Source: Trebonia sp963734665 (GTDB lineage Bacteria > Actinomycetota > Actinomycetes > Streptosporangiales > Streptosporangiaceae). From it: a stretch of DNA of 64,000 nucleotides. Made by a program: the position numbers and the translations under genes. The notes below the pieces were generated by a model. It did no database searches, was not told the origin of the DNA, and saw nothing but the letters and a program-made list of their open reading frames with translations. Below, piece by piece: positions 35,083 through 44,143 of this stretch (within the stretch, counting starts at the first letter, position 1; every line of letters starts with the position of its first letter). Location: positions 1,116,001 to 1,180,000 of the forward strand of contig CAVTIR010000013.1 in the NCBI GenBank assembly GCA_963734665.1, given 5' to 3'.

Positions 35083-35895
35083 ATGTCAAGCCATAAAACC
35101 GCCACCGCAACGAGCGCGGCTGCCGCCCTGGCGATCAGCAACCTCTCGCATTCGTTCCGCACGCCCGACGGAACCACGATGACCGCGCTTGAGAACGTGT
35201 CGCTCAGCGTCGCCGAGAACGAGTTCTTCACGGTGGTCGGGCCGACTGGCTGCGGGAAGACCACGCTGCTGAACATCGCGGCCGGGCTGATCGCGCCCGC
35301 CGACGGCACCGTCACCATGTCCAGGCAAGGTCCGGCCGGCCCGGTTCAGCCCACGATCGGCTACATCACCCAGGACTCGAACCTGCTGCCGTGGTGCACC
35401 GTCATCGAGAACATCATGGTGGGCCTGGAAGCGCGCGGCGTCCCGAAGGCCGAACGACGGAGCCGCGCCGCGGACTGGGCCGGCCGCGTCGGGCTCGCGA
35501 AATTCGAGAACCATTACCCCCGGCAGCTATCCGGGGGCATGCAGAAACGGTGCTCGATCGCCAGGACGATGGTCTATGAGCCGGACATCGTGTTCATGGA
35601 CGAACCGTTCAGCGCGCTCGACGCGATCACGAAATCGGTGCTGCAGAAAACGTTCCTGCAGCTCAGAGACGAGAGCCTGAAGACGATCATCTTCATCACC
35701 CACGACCTGAACGAGGCGATCGCGCTATCGGACCGGGTAGCGGTCATGACCGGTAGGCCCGGGCGAATCAAGACCGTCGTCGAAATCCCCTTCGCCCGGC
35801 CACGTGACATCTACCACATCACCCGGGCGGAGGGTTTCCAGGAGCTGCATGACCGGCTCTGGTCACACCTGGAACTCGACCTCGGCCTGCAGTGA
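35083..35895 (+). CDS. ABC transporter ATPase
   Basis: 270 residues of the nitrate/sulfonate/taurine class: Walker A GPTGCGKTTLLN, Q-loop ITQDSNLLPW, signature LSGGMQKR, Walker B DIVFMDEPFSALD, H-loop FITHDLNEA. It energises the adjacent permease. It starts ten bases after the binding-protein stop and ends 30 bases before the permease start. Confidence 0.93.
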   Translation: MSSHKTATATSAAAALAISNLSHSFRTPDGTTMTALENVSLSVAENEFFTVVGPTGCGKTTLLNIAAGLIAPADGTVTMSRQGPAGPVQPTIGYITQDSNLLPWCTVIENIMVGLEARGVPKAERRSRAADWAGRVGLAKFENHYPRQLSGGMQKRCSIARTMVYEPDIVFMDEPFSALDAITKSVLQKTFLQLRDESLKTIIFITHDLNEAIALSDRVAVMTGRPGRIKTVVEIPFARPRDIYHITRAEGFQELHDRLWSHLELDLGLQ

Positions 35896-35925
35896 ACGCA
35901 AGCCGGCCCTTAGGGAAGGGAAATC

Positions 35926-36780
35926 ATGGCGGTCAGATCATCAGACCAGCCCGATGCCAGCGTCGCCGTCGCGTCAGGCGAGGTCATACGGCCACCCGGC
36001 GCCGGGGGGAAGCTGACCAGACGCGGGCGGCAGCGCGTCATCCGGCTCGGGACCCAGTTGCTCGTGACGGTCGTCATCCTCGGCCTCTGGCAGTTGCTGA
36101 GCGGGCGCGTCATCGCGACGTTCCTCATCAGCAACCCTGTCGATGTCGTAAGCAAGCTGATCGACGTCCTGCAGACCCAGACGATGTGGAGCGACATCTC
36201 GGTCACCACCCAGGAACTCGTCATCGGCTATGCCGCCGGCGTTGTGTGCGGCGCGCTCGTCGGCTGGGCGCTTGGCATATCCGAATTCTTCGGCTCCGTA
36301 TGCGAGCCCCTCATCAACGCGGTCAACGGGATCCCGAAGATCGCACTGGCTCCGGTATTCCTGCTGTGGTTCGGCCTGGGTATCTGGTCGAAGGTCGCGC
36401 AGGCCGCAATGGTGGTCTTCTTCGTCATGTTCTACAACGTCTACATGGGAATGCGGAACGTTCCGGAACCGCTGGTGAACGTCGTCCGCGTGGCCGGCGG
36501 ATCACGGTTTTACATCATCAGGAAGGTCGTATTCCCGTCGCTCGCCACGTCGATTTTCGCGGGCCTCAAGGCCGGCGTCCCGTTCGCGATGATCGGCGTC
36601 ATCGTCGGCGAGTTCGTCGCCGCGGACCAGGGCGTCGGCTACTACGTTCTCGAAGCGACACAGCAATACGATCCCGCCGGGCTTTTCGCGGGAATCGCGA
36701 TCATGGTGGTCATGGTCCTGATCGGACTGTCGATCGTGAACGTGTTCCAGCGACGGGTGCTCAAGTGGCAACAGATATGA
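35926..36780 (+). CDS. ABC transporter permease
   Basis: 284 residues with about six helices after a 40-residue polar N-terminus. The EAA-type loop is NVVRVAGGSRFYIIRKVVFP, and INAVNGIPKIALAPVFLLWF is the characteristic periplasmic-side helix of the family. The ATG at 35926 follows AAGGGAAATC. With the preceding two genes it forms a complete importer, here with a single permease acting as a homodimer. Confidence 0.92.
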   Translation: MAVRSSDQPDASVAVASGEVIRPPGAGGKLTRRGRQRVIRLGTQLLVTVVILGLWQLLSGRVIATFLISNPVDVVSKLIDVLQTQTMWSDISVTTQELVIGYAAGVVCGALVGWALGISEFFGSVCEPLINAVNGIPKIALAPVFLLWFGLGIWSKVAQAAMVVFFVMFYNVYMGMRNVPEPLVNVVRVAGGSRFYIIRKVVFPSLATSIFAGLKAGVPFAMIGVIVGEFVAADQGVGYYVLEATQQYDPAGLFAGIAIMVVMVLIGLSIVNVFQRRVLKWQQI

Positions 36781-36868
36781 CGGTCCGCGCGGCACGCGGA
36801 CCTCATGAAGCGGTACGCGCGGACCCCGTGAATACGGGCCGCAGGCAACGGATCTTCAAGGAGATGGC

Positions 36869-38698
36869 GTGAGAGCAGACGAACTCCCAGTACCCGTGGA
36901 CGGGCAGCAGGAGATGGCATGGGGCAGCGACGTCATCGCCGAGGTGCTCCGCCGGCTTGACCTCCCCTTCTTCAGCTATGTCCCTGGCGCCAGTTACCGC
37001 GGACTGCACGACAGCATGGTTAACTACCTCGGCAACGCGAACCCGCAGATGGTGCTCTGCCTGCACGAGGAGCACGCCGTGGCGGTGGCCCAGGGGTACG
37101 CCAAGGTGACCGGCCGGCCGATGGCGGTCGGCCTGCACAGCAACGTAGGCCTCATGCACGCGACCATGGCGATCTTCAACGCGTACTGCGATCGGGCCCC
37201 CATGGTCATTATGGGCGCCACGGGACCGCTTGACGCGGCTGAGCGGCGGCCCTGGATCGACTGGATTCACACGTCAGCCGACCAAGGCGCGTTGATCCGG
37301 AATTACACCAAGTGGGACGACCAGCCAGGGTCCGTCGAAGCCGCCGTGGAATCGGTCATCCGGGCGGACCGGATTACCCGCAGCTACCCCTGCGCCCCCA
37401 CGTACGTGTGCCTGGACGCCGGGCTGCAGGAGTCCCTGCTCCCGGCGCCGGTGGAACTGCCGGACCTGGCCCTCTACCAGCCGCCTGAGCCGCCGGCGCC
37501 TGGTCAAGAAGCGATACGACGGGCACTGGAGCTGCTCGCCGGCGCTCAGCGCCCGCTGATCCTTTTCGGCCGCGGCGGCCGGGGCGAGGACGCCTGGACC
37601 GACCGGGTGCGCCTGGCCGAGCGCCTGGGCGCGTGCGTGCTGACCGACCTGAAGGCGCCCGCCCTGTTCCCGACGGCGCATCGCCTGCACCCGGCAGCGC
37701 CGGGAACACGCGCGACCGGTGCCGGAACGGAACTCATGCGGCGCAGCGACCTGATTCTCAGCCTCGACTGGATCGACCTCGCGGGCACGCTGCGGGCAGC
37801 GTTCGGCGACGATGCCGCTCCCCCTGTCATCTCGTGTAGCAACGACGGCGCGCTGCACAACGGGTGGAGCAAGGACTACTTCGCCCTGACGGCCGCCGAT
37901 ACGGACGTGTGCGCCCATCCCGACTCGTTCGTCCGGGCCTTGCTCGCCGCGCTGCCCGCCGGCGCGGACGCGCGGCATGCGGACTGGCCGGAAACGGCGA
38001 CGCTGGCAGGACATCCGCGCCCTGGTGACGTCGCTGGCCTCGACGCTGCTAGCCCCGACAGTGCTGGCCTCGACGGGGCCGGCCTCGTGATGGCCGACCT
38101 GGCGGCCCACCTGCGGCAGGCGGTCGGGGACCGGCCCGCCTGCTGGATCAGCCTGCCGCGCGGATGGCCGTCCAGCCAGGTCGACTTCCGCGGTCCGCTC
38201 GACTACCTGGGCAAGGACGGCGGCGGCGGTGTCGGTGCCGGGCCAGGCATCGCCGTCGGCGCGGCGCTCGCCCTGCAGGAGACGGACCGCCTGCCGCTGG
38301 CCGTGATCGGGGACGGTGATTTCCTCATGGGCAATTCGGCCCTGTGGACGGCGGCGCACCACCGCCTGCCGCTGCTGCTCGTGGTCGCCAACAACCGCAC
38401 GTACTACAACGACGAAGTACATCAGGAACGGGTGGCCCGCAGGCGGGGACGCCCGGTGGAGAACCGCTCCGTCGGGCAGCACATCCGTAATCCCGACCCG
38501 GACCTCGCGGCCATGGCCCGCTCGATGGGCTTGCACGGGTACGGCCCCGTGCTGACGCCAGTGGAACTGAAGGAGTCGCTGGCCTGGGCGGTCGCCGACG
38601 TCGAGGCTGGCGGTGCCGCGGTGGTCGACGTGCGGGTGAGCCCCACGGGCGGCGAGCACGACGTGGGTGCCCGCGTCGGCCGCGGCGCAGAAGGCTGA
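36869..38698 (+). CDS. Thiamine diphosphate-dependent enzyme
   Basis: 609 residues with the three-domain plan of acetolactate synthase/benzoylformate decarboxylase enzymes. The PYR domain has the activating Glu in LCLHEEHAVAVAQGYAKVTG. The central domain carries RPLILFGRGGRGEDAW, and the PP domain contains the ThDP/Mg motif VIGDGDFLMGNSALWTAAHH ... VVANNRTYYND. The GTG at 36869 follows AAGGAGATGGC. It lies 88 bases after the permease and is probably co-transcribed, so its substrate may be a 2-oxo acid made from the imported compound, for instance an aryl-glyoxylate; that is inference. The CoA-binding type cannot be excluded. Confidence 0.87.
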   Translation: MRADELPVPVDGQQEMAWGSDVIAEVLRRLDLPFFSYVPGASYRGLHDSMVNYLGNANPQMVLCLHEEHAVAVAQGYAKVTGRPMAVGLHSNVGLMHATMAIFNAYCDRAPMVIMGATGPLDAAERRPWIDWIHTSADQGALIRNYTKWDDQPGSVEAAVESVIRADRITRSYPCAPTYVCLDAGLQESLLPAPVELPDLALYQPPEPPAPGQEAIRRALELLAGAQRPLILFGRGGRGEDAWTDRVRLAERLGACVLTDLKAPALFPTAHRLHPAAPGTRATGAGTELMRRSDLILSLDWIDLAGTLRAAFGDDAAPPVISCSNDGALHNGWSKDYFALTAADTDVCAHPDSFVRALLAALPAGADARHADWPETATLAGHPRPGDVAGLDAASPDSAGLDGAGLVMADLAAHLRQAVGDRPACWISLPRGWPSSQVDFRGPLDYLGKDGGGGVGAGPGIAVGAALALQETDRLPLAVIGDGDFLMGNSALWTAAHHRLPLLLVVANNRTYYNDEVHQERVARRRGRPVENRSVGQHIRNPDPDLAAMARSMGLHGYGPVLTPVELKESLAWAVADVEAGGAAVVDVRVSPTGGEHDVGARVGRGAEG

Positions 38699-38730
38699 GG
38701 CACCGGAGGCTGACAGGCGCGGTCACGCGG

Positions 38731-38783
38731 CAGAACAGAAGGAGCCCCGCCCGGCAGTGCCGGGCGGGGCTCCTTCTGTTCTG
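38731..38783. terminator. Strong bidirectional terminator
   Basis: A perfect inverted repeat with 26-bp arms (38731-38756 and 38758-38783) and one central base. It lies between the rightward ThDP enzyme gene and the leftward ATPase gene. The outer ends are A/T-richer (CAGAACAGAAGGAG), giving an A tract before and a T-rich tract after the G+C stem for both directions. Confidence 0.85.
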
Positions 38784-38795
38784 GGGGACTAGCAG

Positions 38796-39668
38796 TCAGG
38801 CGCTCACCGCCGCTCGCAACTGGTCCGCGGTCAGCCGGGCGGGGTCGCGGGCCAGGGCGGGATCAGCGCCGAGCACGCCGAGCGGCAGCTTGCGCAGCCG
38901 CCGCCCGTCCCAGCCCGCGGTGGCAGCGGCCAGCTCGTCGTGCAGTGCGCCGTCCGAGGCCAGGTCCTTCAGCTCCGGCCACGCCACCGCCAGGTCGCCC
39001 AGGGCGGCCGCCAGTATCCGCGCCCGCGCGCAATCGTCGGGCAGGCCGAGCTCCACGACCAGGTCGGCGCGGGACAGGAATGCCTCGTCGACGGCGGACA
39101 GGAAGTTCGTCGTCGTCACGACGACCGCCCCTGGCACTGCCGCCGCCAGGTGGTCAAGCCCGGCAAGCACCGCGTCGGTGGCCCGCTGCACGTCGACGGG
39201 GTTGGTCTCGAACGACGCGAGGCTGCGCGCCATCGCGAAGCTCTCCACCTCGTCGATAAGCACGACCACGTGCGGCCGCGGCCGGGCCAGTTCAGGGACG
39301 ACGTCACGTAGCAGCCTGGTGACGTTGCGCTGGCTCTCCCCGAGCATCTCACTCGGCATGGCATGCGGGTCGATCTCGAGGAACGTCGTCGCGCCCCGCG
39401 CCGCCACGGCGAGCGCCGCCGCCTGGGCGAGGCCCTGTGCCAGCGTCGTCTTGCCGGTACCTGGCGGCCCGGCCAGCACGATGAGTCCGCTGGGCGACGC
39501 CGGCAGGGCGGCCAGGCGGCGCCCGTGCATCATTGCCACGAGCGCCGTCCCGAGCAGCCGTTCCCTGGTCCCGTCCGGCACCACGATGCTGTCCCACGGC
39601 CCGTCATGGTGGTCCGCTGGCAGCACGTGCACGCCCGCGACGCCGCGCGGAAACGACTCCGCGCTCAC
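38796..39668 (-). CDS. TRIP13/Pch2-like AAA+ ATPase
   Basis: 290 residues, a single AAA+ module. Walker A GPPGTGKTT is at residues 67-75, Walker B VVVLIDE at 134-140 and sensor 1 at VVVTTTNF. Several stretches match the TRIP13 group beyond generic AAA+: GPWDSIVV before the core, FLEIDPHAMPSEMLGESQRN (compare EINSHSLFSKWFSES), LIDEVESFAMARS and VDEAFLSRADLVVEL. TRIP13 proteins unfold HORMA-domain partners; in bacteria they are known from CBASS defence. No HORMA protein or nucleotidyltransferase is present here. The GTG overlaps the stop of the bicupin gene (GTGA), so it is co-expressed with catabolic genes, possibly as an enzyme remodeller. Confidence 0.75.
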   Translation of the reverse strand: MSAESFPRGVAGVHVLPADHHDGPWDSIVVPDGTRERLLGTALVAMMHGRRLAALPASPSGLIVLAGPPGTGKTTLAQGLAQAAALAVAARGATTFLEIDPHAMPSEMLGESQRNVTRLLRDVVPELARPRPHVVVLIDEVESFAMARSLASFETNPVDVQRATDAVLAGLDHLAAAVPGAVVVTTTNFLSAVDEAFLSRADLVVELGLPDDCARARILAAALGDLAVAWPELKDLASDGALHDELAAATAGWDGRRLRKLPLGVLGADPALARDPARLTADQLRAAVSA

Positions 39669-40732
39669 GGCCAGGTCGGCCGGGTCAGTTCGGGCCAGTC
39701 GACCGTGCCGGGGTCACCGGCCTGCTTGTCCCTGATGTGGTCCGGCGGCTCCTCGAAGAGCACCAGCGGGTCGCACAGCGCCCGCATCGTCTCAAGCAGG
39801 CTGTCGAACATGTGAATCCGCACCACCCGGGCCGTGCGCTCGGGGTCGTCGTTGATGTGCTGGTGCCACAGGTAGTGGTCGACGACTATGATGTCGCCTT
39901 TCTTCCACGGGTAGGTGGCCCCGCCCTCCGGCTCGGCGCCCATGTAGGAGTGGCCGTGGCCCTCGACCACGTACAGCCACGCTTCCCCTGGGTGCCGGTG
40001 CATGGACTGCCCGCGGCCCGGCCCGATCTCGAACATCGCCATCGTGATGCCCGAGGCCTGGTAGCCGATCGCGCGGTCAAGCAGGAACGTCGTCCTGGTG
40101 CCGCGCGGGGTCGGCAGCATCTCCAGGCTGTCCCAGCTCGTGTGCAGCCGGCCGCTGCGGCGCGCCTGCTGGTCCGTCGCCAGACGTCGCAGCCGCTCCG
40201 AGTACGGGTCGGACCCTTCGGCGCCAGGCGAGAACGGCGGCCGCGGCGACAGCGCGGCGACATCCACGTCACCGCCGTCTTCCAGGATCGCCATGCCCAT
40301 CGTCTCCAGCATGGGCTCGGAAGAGAAGGTCAGGTACCGGGCCGTCTTGTCGCCCTCGTTGCCGTGGCGGTGCCAGCTCCAGGCGGGCAGGTGCAGGGAG
40401 TCACCAGGCCCCCAGTGGATCCGTTCGCCGTCGATCTCGGTCCAGGCCTCGCCCGCCACGCAGAACACCATCGCGTCCCACGAGTGGCGGTGCACGGTGC
40501 TGACCGTTCCCGGGTCGATCTCGTGCGCGGTGGCGTCCATGGACCGGGTCGGGCGCCCGCCGTCGGCGCCGACGTAGACGCCCCGGCGCATCCGGCGGCT
40601 GGTCTCGTGCATCTCGACGTCTTCGAGCGCGACGACGGTGCGCTGGTTGGCCCGCCACGTCTCGATGAACTCGGCGCGGCGCTGCTTCTGGACGTAGTAG
40701 TGGGCGACCTTGGTGGTGGTCTTGGTGCTCAC
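39665..40732 (-). CDS. Bicupin, gentisate dioxygenase-like
   Basis: 355 residues with two cupin domains. The first has VHRHSWDAMVFCVAGEAWTE and LHLPAWSWHRHGN, the second MHRHPGEAWLYVVEGHGHSY and IVVDHYLWHQHIN. Both domains keep the His-X-His...Glu...His metal pattern fully or nearly so. The architecture is that of gentisate/salicylate/1-hydroxy-2-naphthoate ring-cleaving dioxygenases. The GTG at 40732 follows TAGGAGG. It sits between the TTT transporter and the AAA+ ATPase in a leftward operon. A ring-cleavage role is likely but not proven. Confidence 0.75.
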   Translation of the reverse strand: MSTKTTTKVAHYYVQKQRRAEFIETWRANQRTVVALEDVEMHETSRRMRRGVYVGADGGRPTRSMDATAHEIDPGTVSTVHRHSWDAMVFCVAGEAWTEIDGERIHWGPGDSLHLPAWSWHRHGNEGDKTARYLTFSSEPMLETMGMAILEDGGDVDVAALSPRPPFSPGAEGSDPYSERLRRLATDQQARRSGRLHTSWDSLEMLPTPRGTRTTFLLDRAIGYQASGITMAMFEIGPGRGQSMHRHPGEAWLYVVEGHGHSYMGAEPEGGATYPWKKGDIIVVDHYLWHQHINDDPERTARVVRIHMFDSLLETMRALCDPLVLFEEPPDHIRDKQAGDPGTVDWPELTRPTWP

Positions 40733-40743
40733 GGGCAGTCCTC

Positions 40744-41847
40744 CTAGCTAACGTACGGGGCGATCGACTTTGAGTTGGCCAGTGCCTCGTCAACTTGGCC
40801 GGACACGGTGGGACCGCTGATGAACGACAGCGGCAGCGACTCCTTTTCCGCCTGCGCCTTCAGCGCGGGCGAATTGGCGGCCTCGCTGAAGGCCTGCCGC
40901 AGCGTTGACAGCTCGGAAGCGGGCAGGCCAGCTGGCGCGGCGAAGTCGTCGGAGAGGTTGCTGAGCGTGAGCGCCTCCGTGACCGCCGCTTCCTTGCTGG
41001 CGGACAGCGACACGGAGGACATCTCGGTCTGGAGGGTGGGCACGCCGCTGAGCACCTTCTGGTAGCTCGCCAGCGAGGCCGGGCCGACGACGAGCAGTGG
41101 CTTCGCCTCGTTGCCTGAGATCAGCGGGTAGAGCGTGGACATCGCCTCGAGGATCGTCTGGCCGTCATTCGCCAGGAACCCCTGCTTGAGCGCGGAGGTG
41201 GCCTCGAACCCGGTGTCGAGCTTGTACGGGACGCCGAACGCCCCGTAGATGACACGGATGAGCATGTCCCCGATCCCGTTGCGGATGTCGAGCGCGCTCA
41301 CCTGGCCGCTGGGATGCAGCATCCCGGAGAAGCTGGACACGCTGGAGCCAGGCTGGGTGACGAGCGCGTTCGGGATCTGGGCCGGCTGGCCGATCCAGCT
41401 CAGCTTCGCCATGTTGAACGTCTGCCCCGGCTGCTTCTCCACGAGGCTGGCGATGTCGCCGCCCACGTTCACCATGCCGATGGTCAGCCCGTTCGGGGCG
41501 GACGCGGCCATCTGGTTGCTGCCCTGGAGCGTCCCGGCCGCGGGGATGTCCTCGACGTTGATCGTGGCGCCGAGTTCCTGTCCCACGTACGGCGCGAACA
41601 ACCGGGCATAGGAGTCGTAGCTGCCGCCGGGACTGTCCGGGGAGATGAGCGTGATCGTCTTGCCCTTGAAGTAGCCCGCTCCCCCGACGGAGCCGCTAGC
41701 CGAGCTGCCCCCGGACCCTGACGAGCCGGACGCCGACGACGAGCAAGCGGCGAGCAGGGTGGCGGACGCCGCCGCGACCGTGACGGCCGCGATCTTGCGC
41801 CATCGTGACTTATTCGATCTAATCCGCTGCGCTGCGTGATCGGACAT
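40744..41847 (-). CDS. tctC: Tripartite tricarboxylate transporter binding protein
   Basis: 367 residues. After a basic start (MSDHAAQRIRSNKSRWRKIA) the signal ends with LLAAC and a Ser/Gly linker, so it is a lipoprotein. The mature part GKTITLISPDSPGGSYDSYA is the typical TctC/Bug start (PF03401), and GKTITLI...AGTLQGSNQMAASAPNGLTI fits. It captures a di- or tricarboxylate for the TctA/B membrane unit encoded just upstream. ATG 41847 is preferred because AAAGG lies eight bases before it; another ATG five codons upstream is possible. Confidence 0.9.
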   Translation of the reverse strand: MSDHAAQRIRSNKSRWRKIAAVTVAAASATLLAACSSSASGSSGSGGSSASGSVGGAGYFKGKTITLISPDSPGGSYDSYARLFAPYVGQELGATINVEDIPAAGTLQGSNQMAASAPNGLTIGMVNVGGDIASLVEKQPGQTFNMAKLSWIGQPAQIPNALVTQPGSSVSSFSGMLHPSGQVSALDIRNGIGDMLIRVIYGAFGVPYKLDTGFEATSALKQGFLANDGQTILEAMSTLYPLISGNEAKPLLVVGPASLASYQKVLSGVPTLQTEMSSVSLSASKEAAVTEALTLSNLSDDFAAPAGLPASELSTLRQAFSEAANSPALKAQAEKESLPLSFISGPTVSGQVDEALANSKSIAPYVS

Positions 41848-41911
41848 GTTTCTGCCTTTCATGGTGATAGCGATGCCGACGCCGGCTAGGCCAGGCCGGG
41901 AAACCGCGGGA

Positions 41912-44143
41912 TCAGATCAGGACCCCGGAGAACGTGAGACTGAACAGGGATATGAAGCCATAGGCGATCCCGAAGGACGTGGCGGTGACCACGGCGGCGT
42001 AGGTCAGGCGCTGCCAGCGCCGGTCCCACTGGACCGCGGTGAGGCAATAGGCGGCGGCGACCACGGGCACGCCGACCTCGAAGCCGAACAGGTAGCTCGC
42101 GGCCACCGCGGCCCAGATCCAGCCGAGCGCCGCGAATTCGCGCGCGGTCCGGCGCCACCGGGGCCGGGGTTCTGGCTGGTCTGCCGGATGTCCGCTCCCC
42201 TGCGGCGTCGCGTCCGGGTGGCCGGTACCCGCCACTTCACGACCCCCGCTTCGCCCGAACGAACCCTGCTGACTTTCCAGCCCGCCCCCTGTCTCGCTGT
42301 CCTGGCCGGCCAGGGTCTCGTGGCCGGCCCCGGCGTCGTGGCCAGCGGGGACGGTCGCCAGCGCGGCGTCCATCGCCTCCGGTGCCGCCGCTGCGGACAG
42401 CTGGCTGTCGGCCGCCCCGTCGGGCGCCGCCCGGTGGCGGAGCACGCTGACCCCGCGGGACGCCAGCCGGAACAGGGCTACAACGGCGGCGATGGCCGCG
42501 ATGATGGCGGGCACGACGCCCGCGTCGGCGGGATACCCGAGGGCGATGACGATGTAGATGATCGACACGACGGCGATCACGCCCTCGGTCACCGGCTCGA
42601 GCACCGGGTGCGGTGACCTCGGGCCGCGGGCCGCCCGCTCGGGGGTGACCATGGCCCGGCCCCGGCGGCCCCGCCACGTGATCACGACGAGCAGGCCGAT
42701 GCTGATGACCAGGAACACGTCGGCCAGCGGGCTGTGGGCGATGAACCCCCAGCCGTAGATGCTCTGGGTCAGGTGCAGGTTGTCCGCGAACGTCCCGCCC
42801 AGCACAAGCCCGATGGTCATCGCCGCCAGGGAGTAGCCGAGCTTGCGGAGCACCACGCCGACGACGGCGAACACGCCAAGCTCCACGACGCCGGCGAAGC
42901 CGGTGACGGCCGCGAAGCTGCCGAGCACCGCCAGCGAGACGATGATCGGCATCATGACGGGGCCGCGCACGTTCGTCGCCCGGCTGAGCCACGGGGTGAT
43001 GATCAGGCCGACCCCGCAGGACAGCAGCCCGGCGACGGCCATGACCCACATCATCGAGTAAGGCAGCGACGGCTCGGAGCGAAGCAGGGTGGGGCCGGGC
43101 TGGATGCCGAGGATCGACAGCGCGGCGATGAAGATGACCATGCCGACACCGGACGGCAGGCCCAGCGCGACCGCAGGCACCAGCGAGCCCACTTCCTTCG
43201 CGAGCGAGGACCCCTCCGCGGACGCGACGCCGGCCGGAACGCCGGTGCCGAACGACTTGCCGTACTTCCGCGAGACCTGGCGGCCCAGGCTGTAAGAGAT
43301 GAAGTTGGCGCTGAAGCCGCCGATGCCCGGGATGAGGCCGAGCACGCTGGCCACGAGCGCCGAGCGCAGGATGTGAATCCAGGACCTCGCGGCATCGCCC
43401 AGGCCCTCGCCGACCTGGCGGCGGAAGGCGTTACGGAGCATCGCCTGCTGGCCGGTGGCGACGGACTCGTTGCGGCCGTACATCACGACCATCTGCGTCA
43501 TTGCGAAGACGCCAAGCGCGAAGGGGACGACGTTCAGGCCGTCCATCAGCGCGATGTTGCCGAACGTGAACCGGTCGACGCCGGTCACCGGGTCGCTGCC
43601 GATGAACGAGAACATCAGCCCGATCGTGCCGGACAGGATGACCTTGCCGCTCGAGGTGCTCTCCCCCGTGCCGCCGATCAGGACCAGCGCCAGGATGATG
43701 ATGGCGACGAACTCCGGCGGATGGAAGAGGTTGACCAGCGAGCCGGAGATCGGCAGCAGGAGGAGCAGGACCGCGCAGGCGATCCAGCCGCCGGCCCACG
43801 TCGACGCGGCGGAGATGGCCAGGGCGCGGCCCGCCTCGCCGCGCTGTGCCATCGGGAACCCGTCCAGCGTGGTCGGGTAGGACTCGGGCGCACCCGGCGT
43901 GTTCAGCAGGATGGCGGTGATCGAGGCCGCGTAGTAGGAGGCCGCTTGCGTGGCCAGCATGAGCGTGATCGCGGGGATCACGCTCATGTGGTAGAGGAAC
44001 GGCAGCATCAGGCTGAGCGCGAGCGACACGCCCATGCCGGGGAGCATGCCCATGAACATGCCGATCGCCATGCCGACGAACAGCAACCCGATTGCTTCGG
44101 GGGTGAGCAGTTGGGAAAAGCCGGAAAACAGATCGTGCGTCAT
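41912..44143 (-). CDS. tctA: Fused TctA-TctB tripartite tricarboxylate transporter membrane protein
   Basis: 743 residues. Residues 1 to about 500 are a TctA domain (PF01970) with 11-12 helices and the conserved LPGMGVSLALSLMLPFLYHM, SITAILLNTPGAPESYPTTL and DGFPMAQRGEAGRAL. After about residue 520 come two helices, a polar linker of about 110 residues rich in Gly, Ala and His (DAGAGHETLAGQDSETGGGL), and two or three final helices (FAALGWIWAAVAASYLFGFE). That end resembles a TctB subunit (PF07331), which is normally a separate gene and is absent here. First gene of a leftward operon (TctAB, TctC, bicupin, ATPase), with operator-like site D upstream. Confidence 0.85.
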   Translation of the reverse strand: MTHDLFSGFSQLLTPEAIGLLFVGMAIGMFMGMLPGMGVSLALSLMLPFLYHMSVIPAITLMLATQAASYYAASITAILLNTPGAPESYPTTLDGFPMAQRGEAGRALAISAASTWAGGWIACAVLLLLLPISGSLVNLFHPPEFVAIIILALVLIGGTGESTSSGKVILSGTIGLMFSFIGSDPVTGVDRFTFGNIALMDGLNVVPFALGVFAMTQMVVMYGRNESVATGQQAMLRNAFRRQVGEGLGDAARSWIHILRSALVASVLGLIPGIGGFSANFISYSLGRQVSRKYGKSFGTGVPAGVASAEGSSLAKEVGSLVPAVALGLPSGVGMVIFIAALSILGIQPGPTLLRSEPSLPYSMMWVMAVAGLLSCGVGLIITPWLSRATNVRGPVMMPIIVSLAVLGSFAAVTGFAGVVELGVFAVVGVVLRKLGYSLAAMTIGLVLGGTFADNLHLTQSIYGWGFIAHSPLADVFLVISIGLLVVITWRGRRGRAMVTPERAARGPRSPHPVLEPVTEGVIAVVSIIYIVIALGYPADAGVVPAIIAAIAAVVALFRLASRGVSVLRHRAAPDGAADSQLSAAAAPEAMDAALATVPAGHDAGAGHETLAGQDSETGGGLESQQGSFGRSGGREVAGTGHPDATPQGSGHPADQPEPRPRWRRTAREFAALGWIWAAVAASYLFGFEVGVPVVAAAYCLTAVQWDRRWQRLTYAAVVTATSFGIAYGFISLFSLTFSGVLI

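Noticed and set aside
38796..39668. CBASS or other anti-phage system around the TRIP13-like ATPase
   Set aside because: No CD-NTase, HORMA, effector or E1/E2-like gene is nearby; neighbours are transport and catabolic genes.
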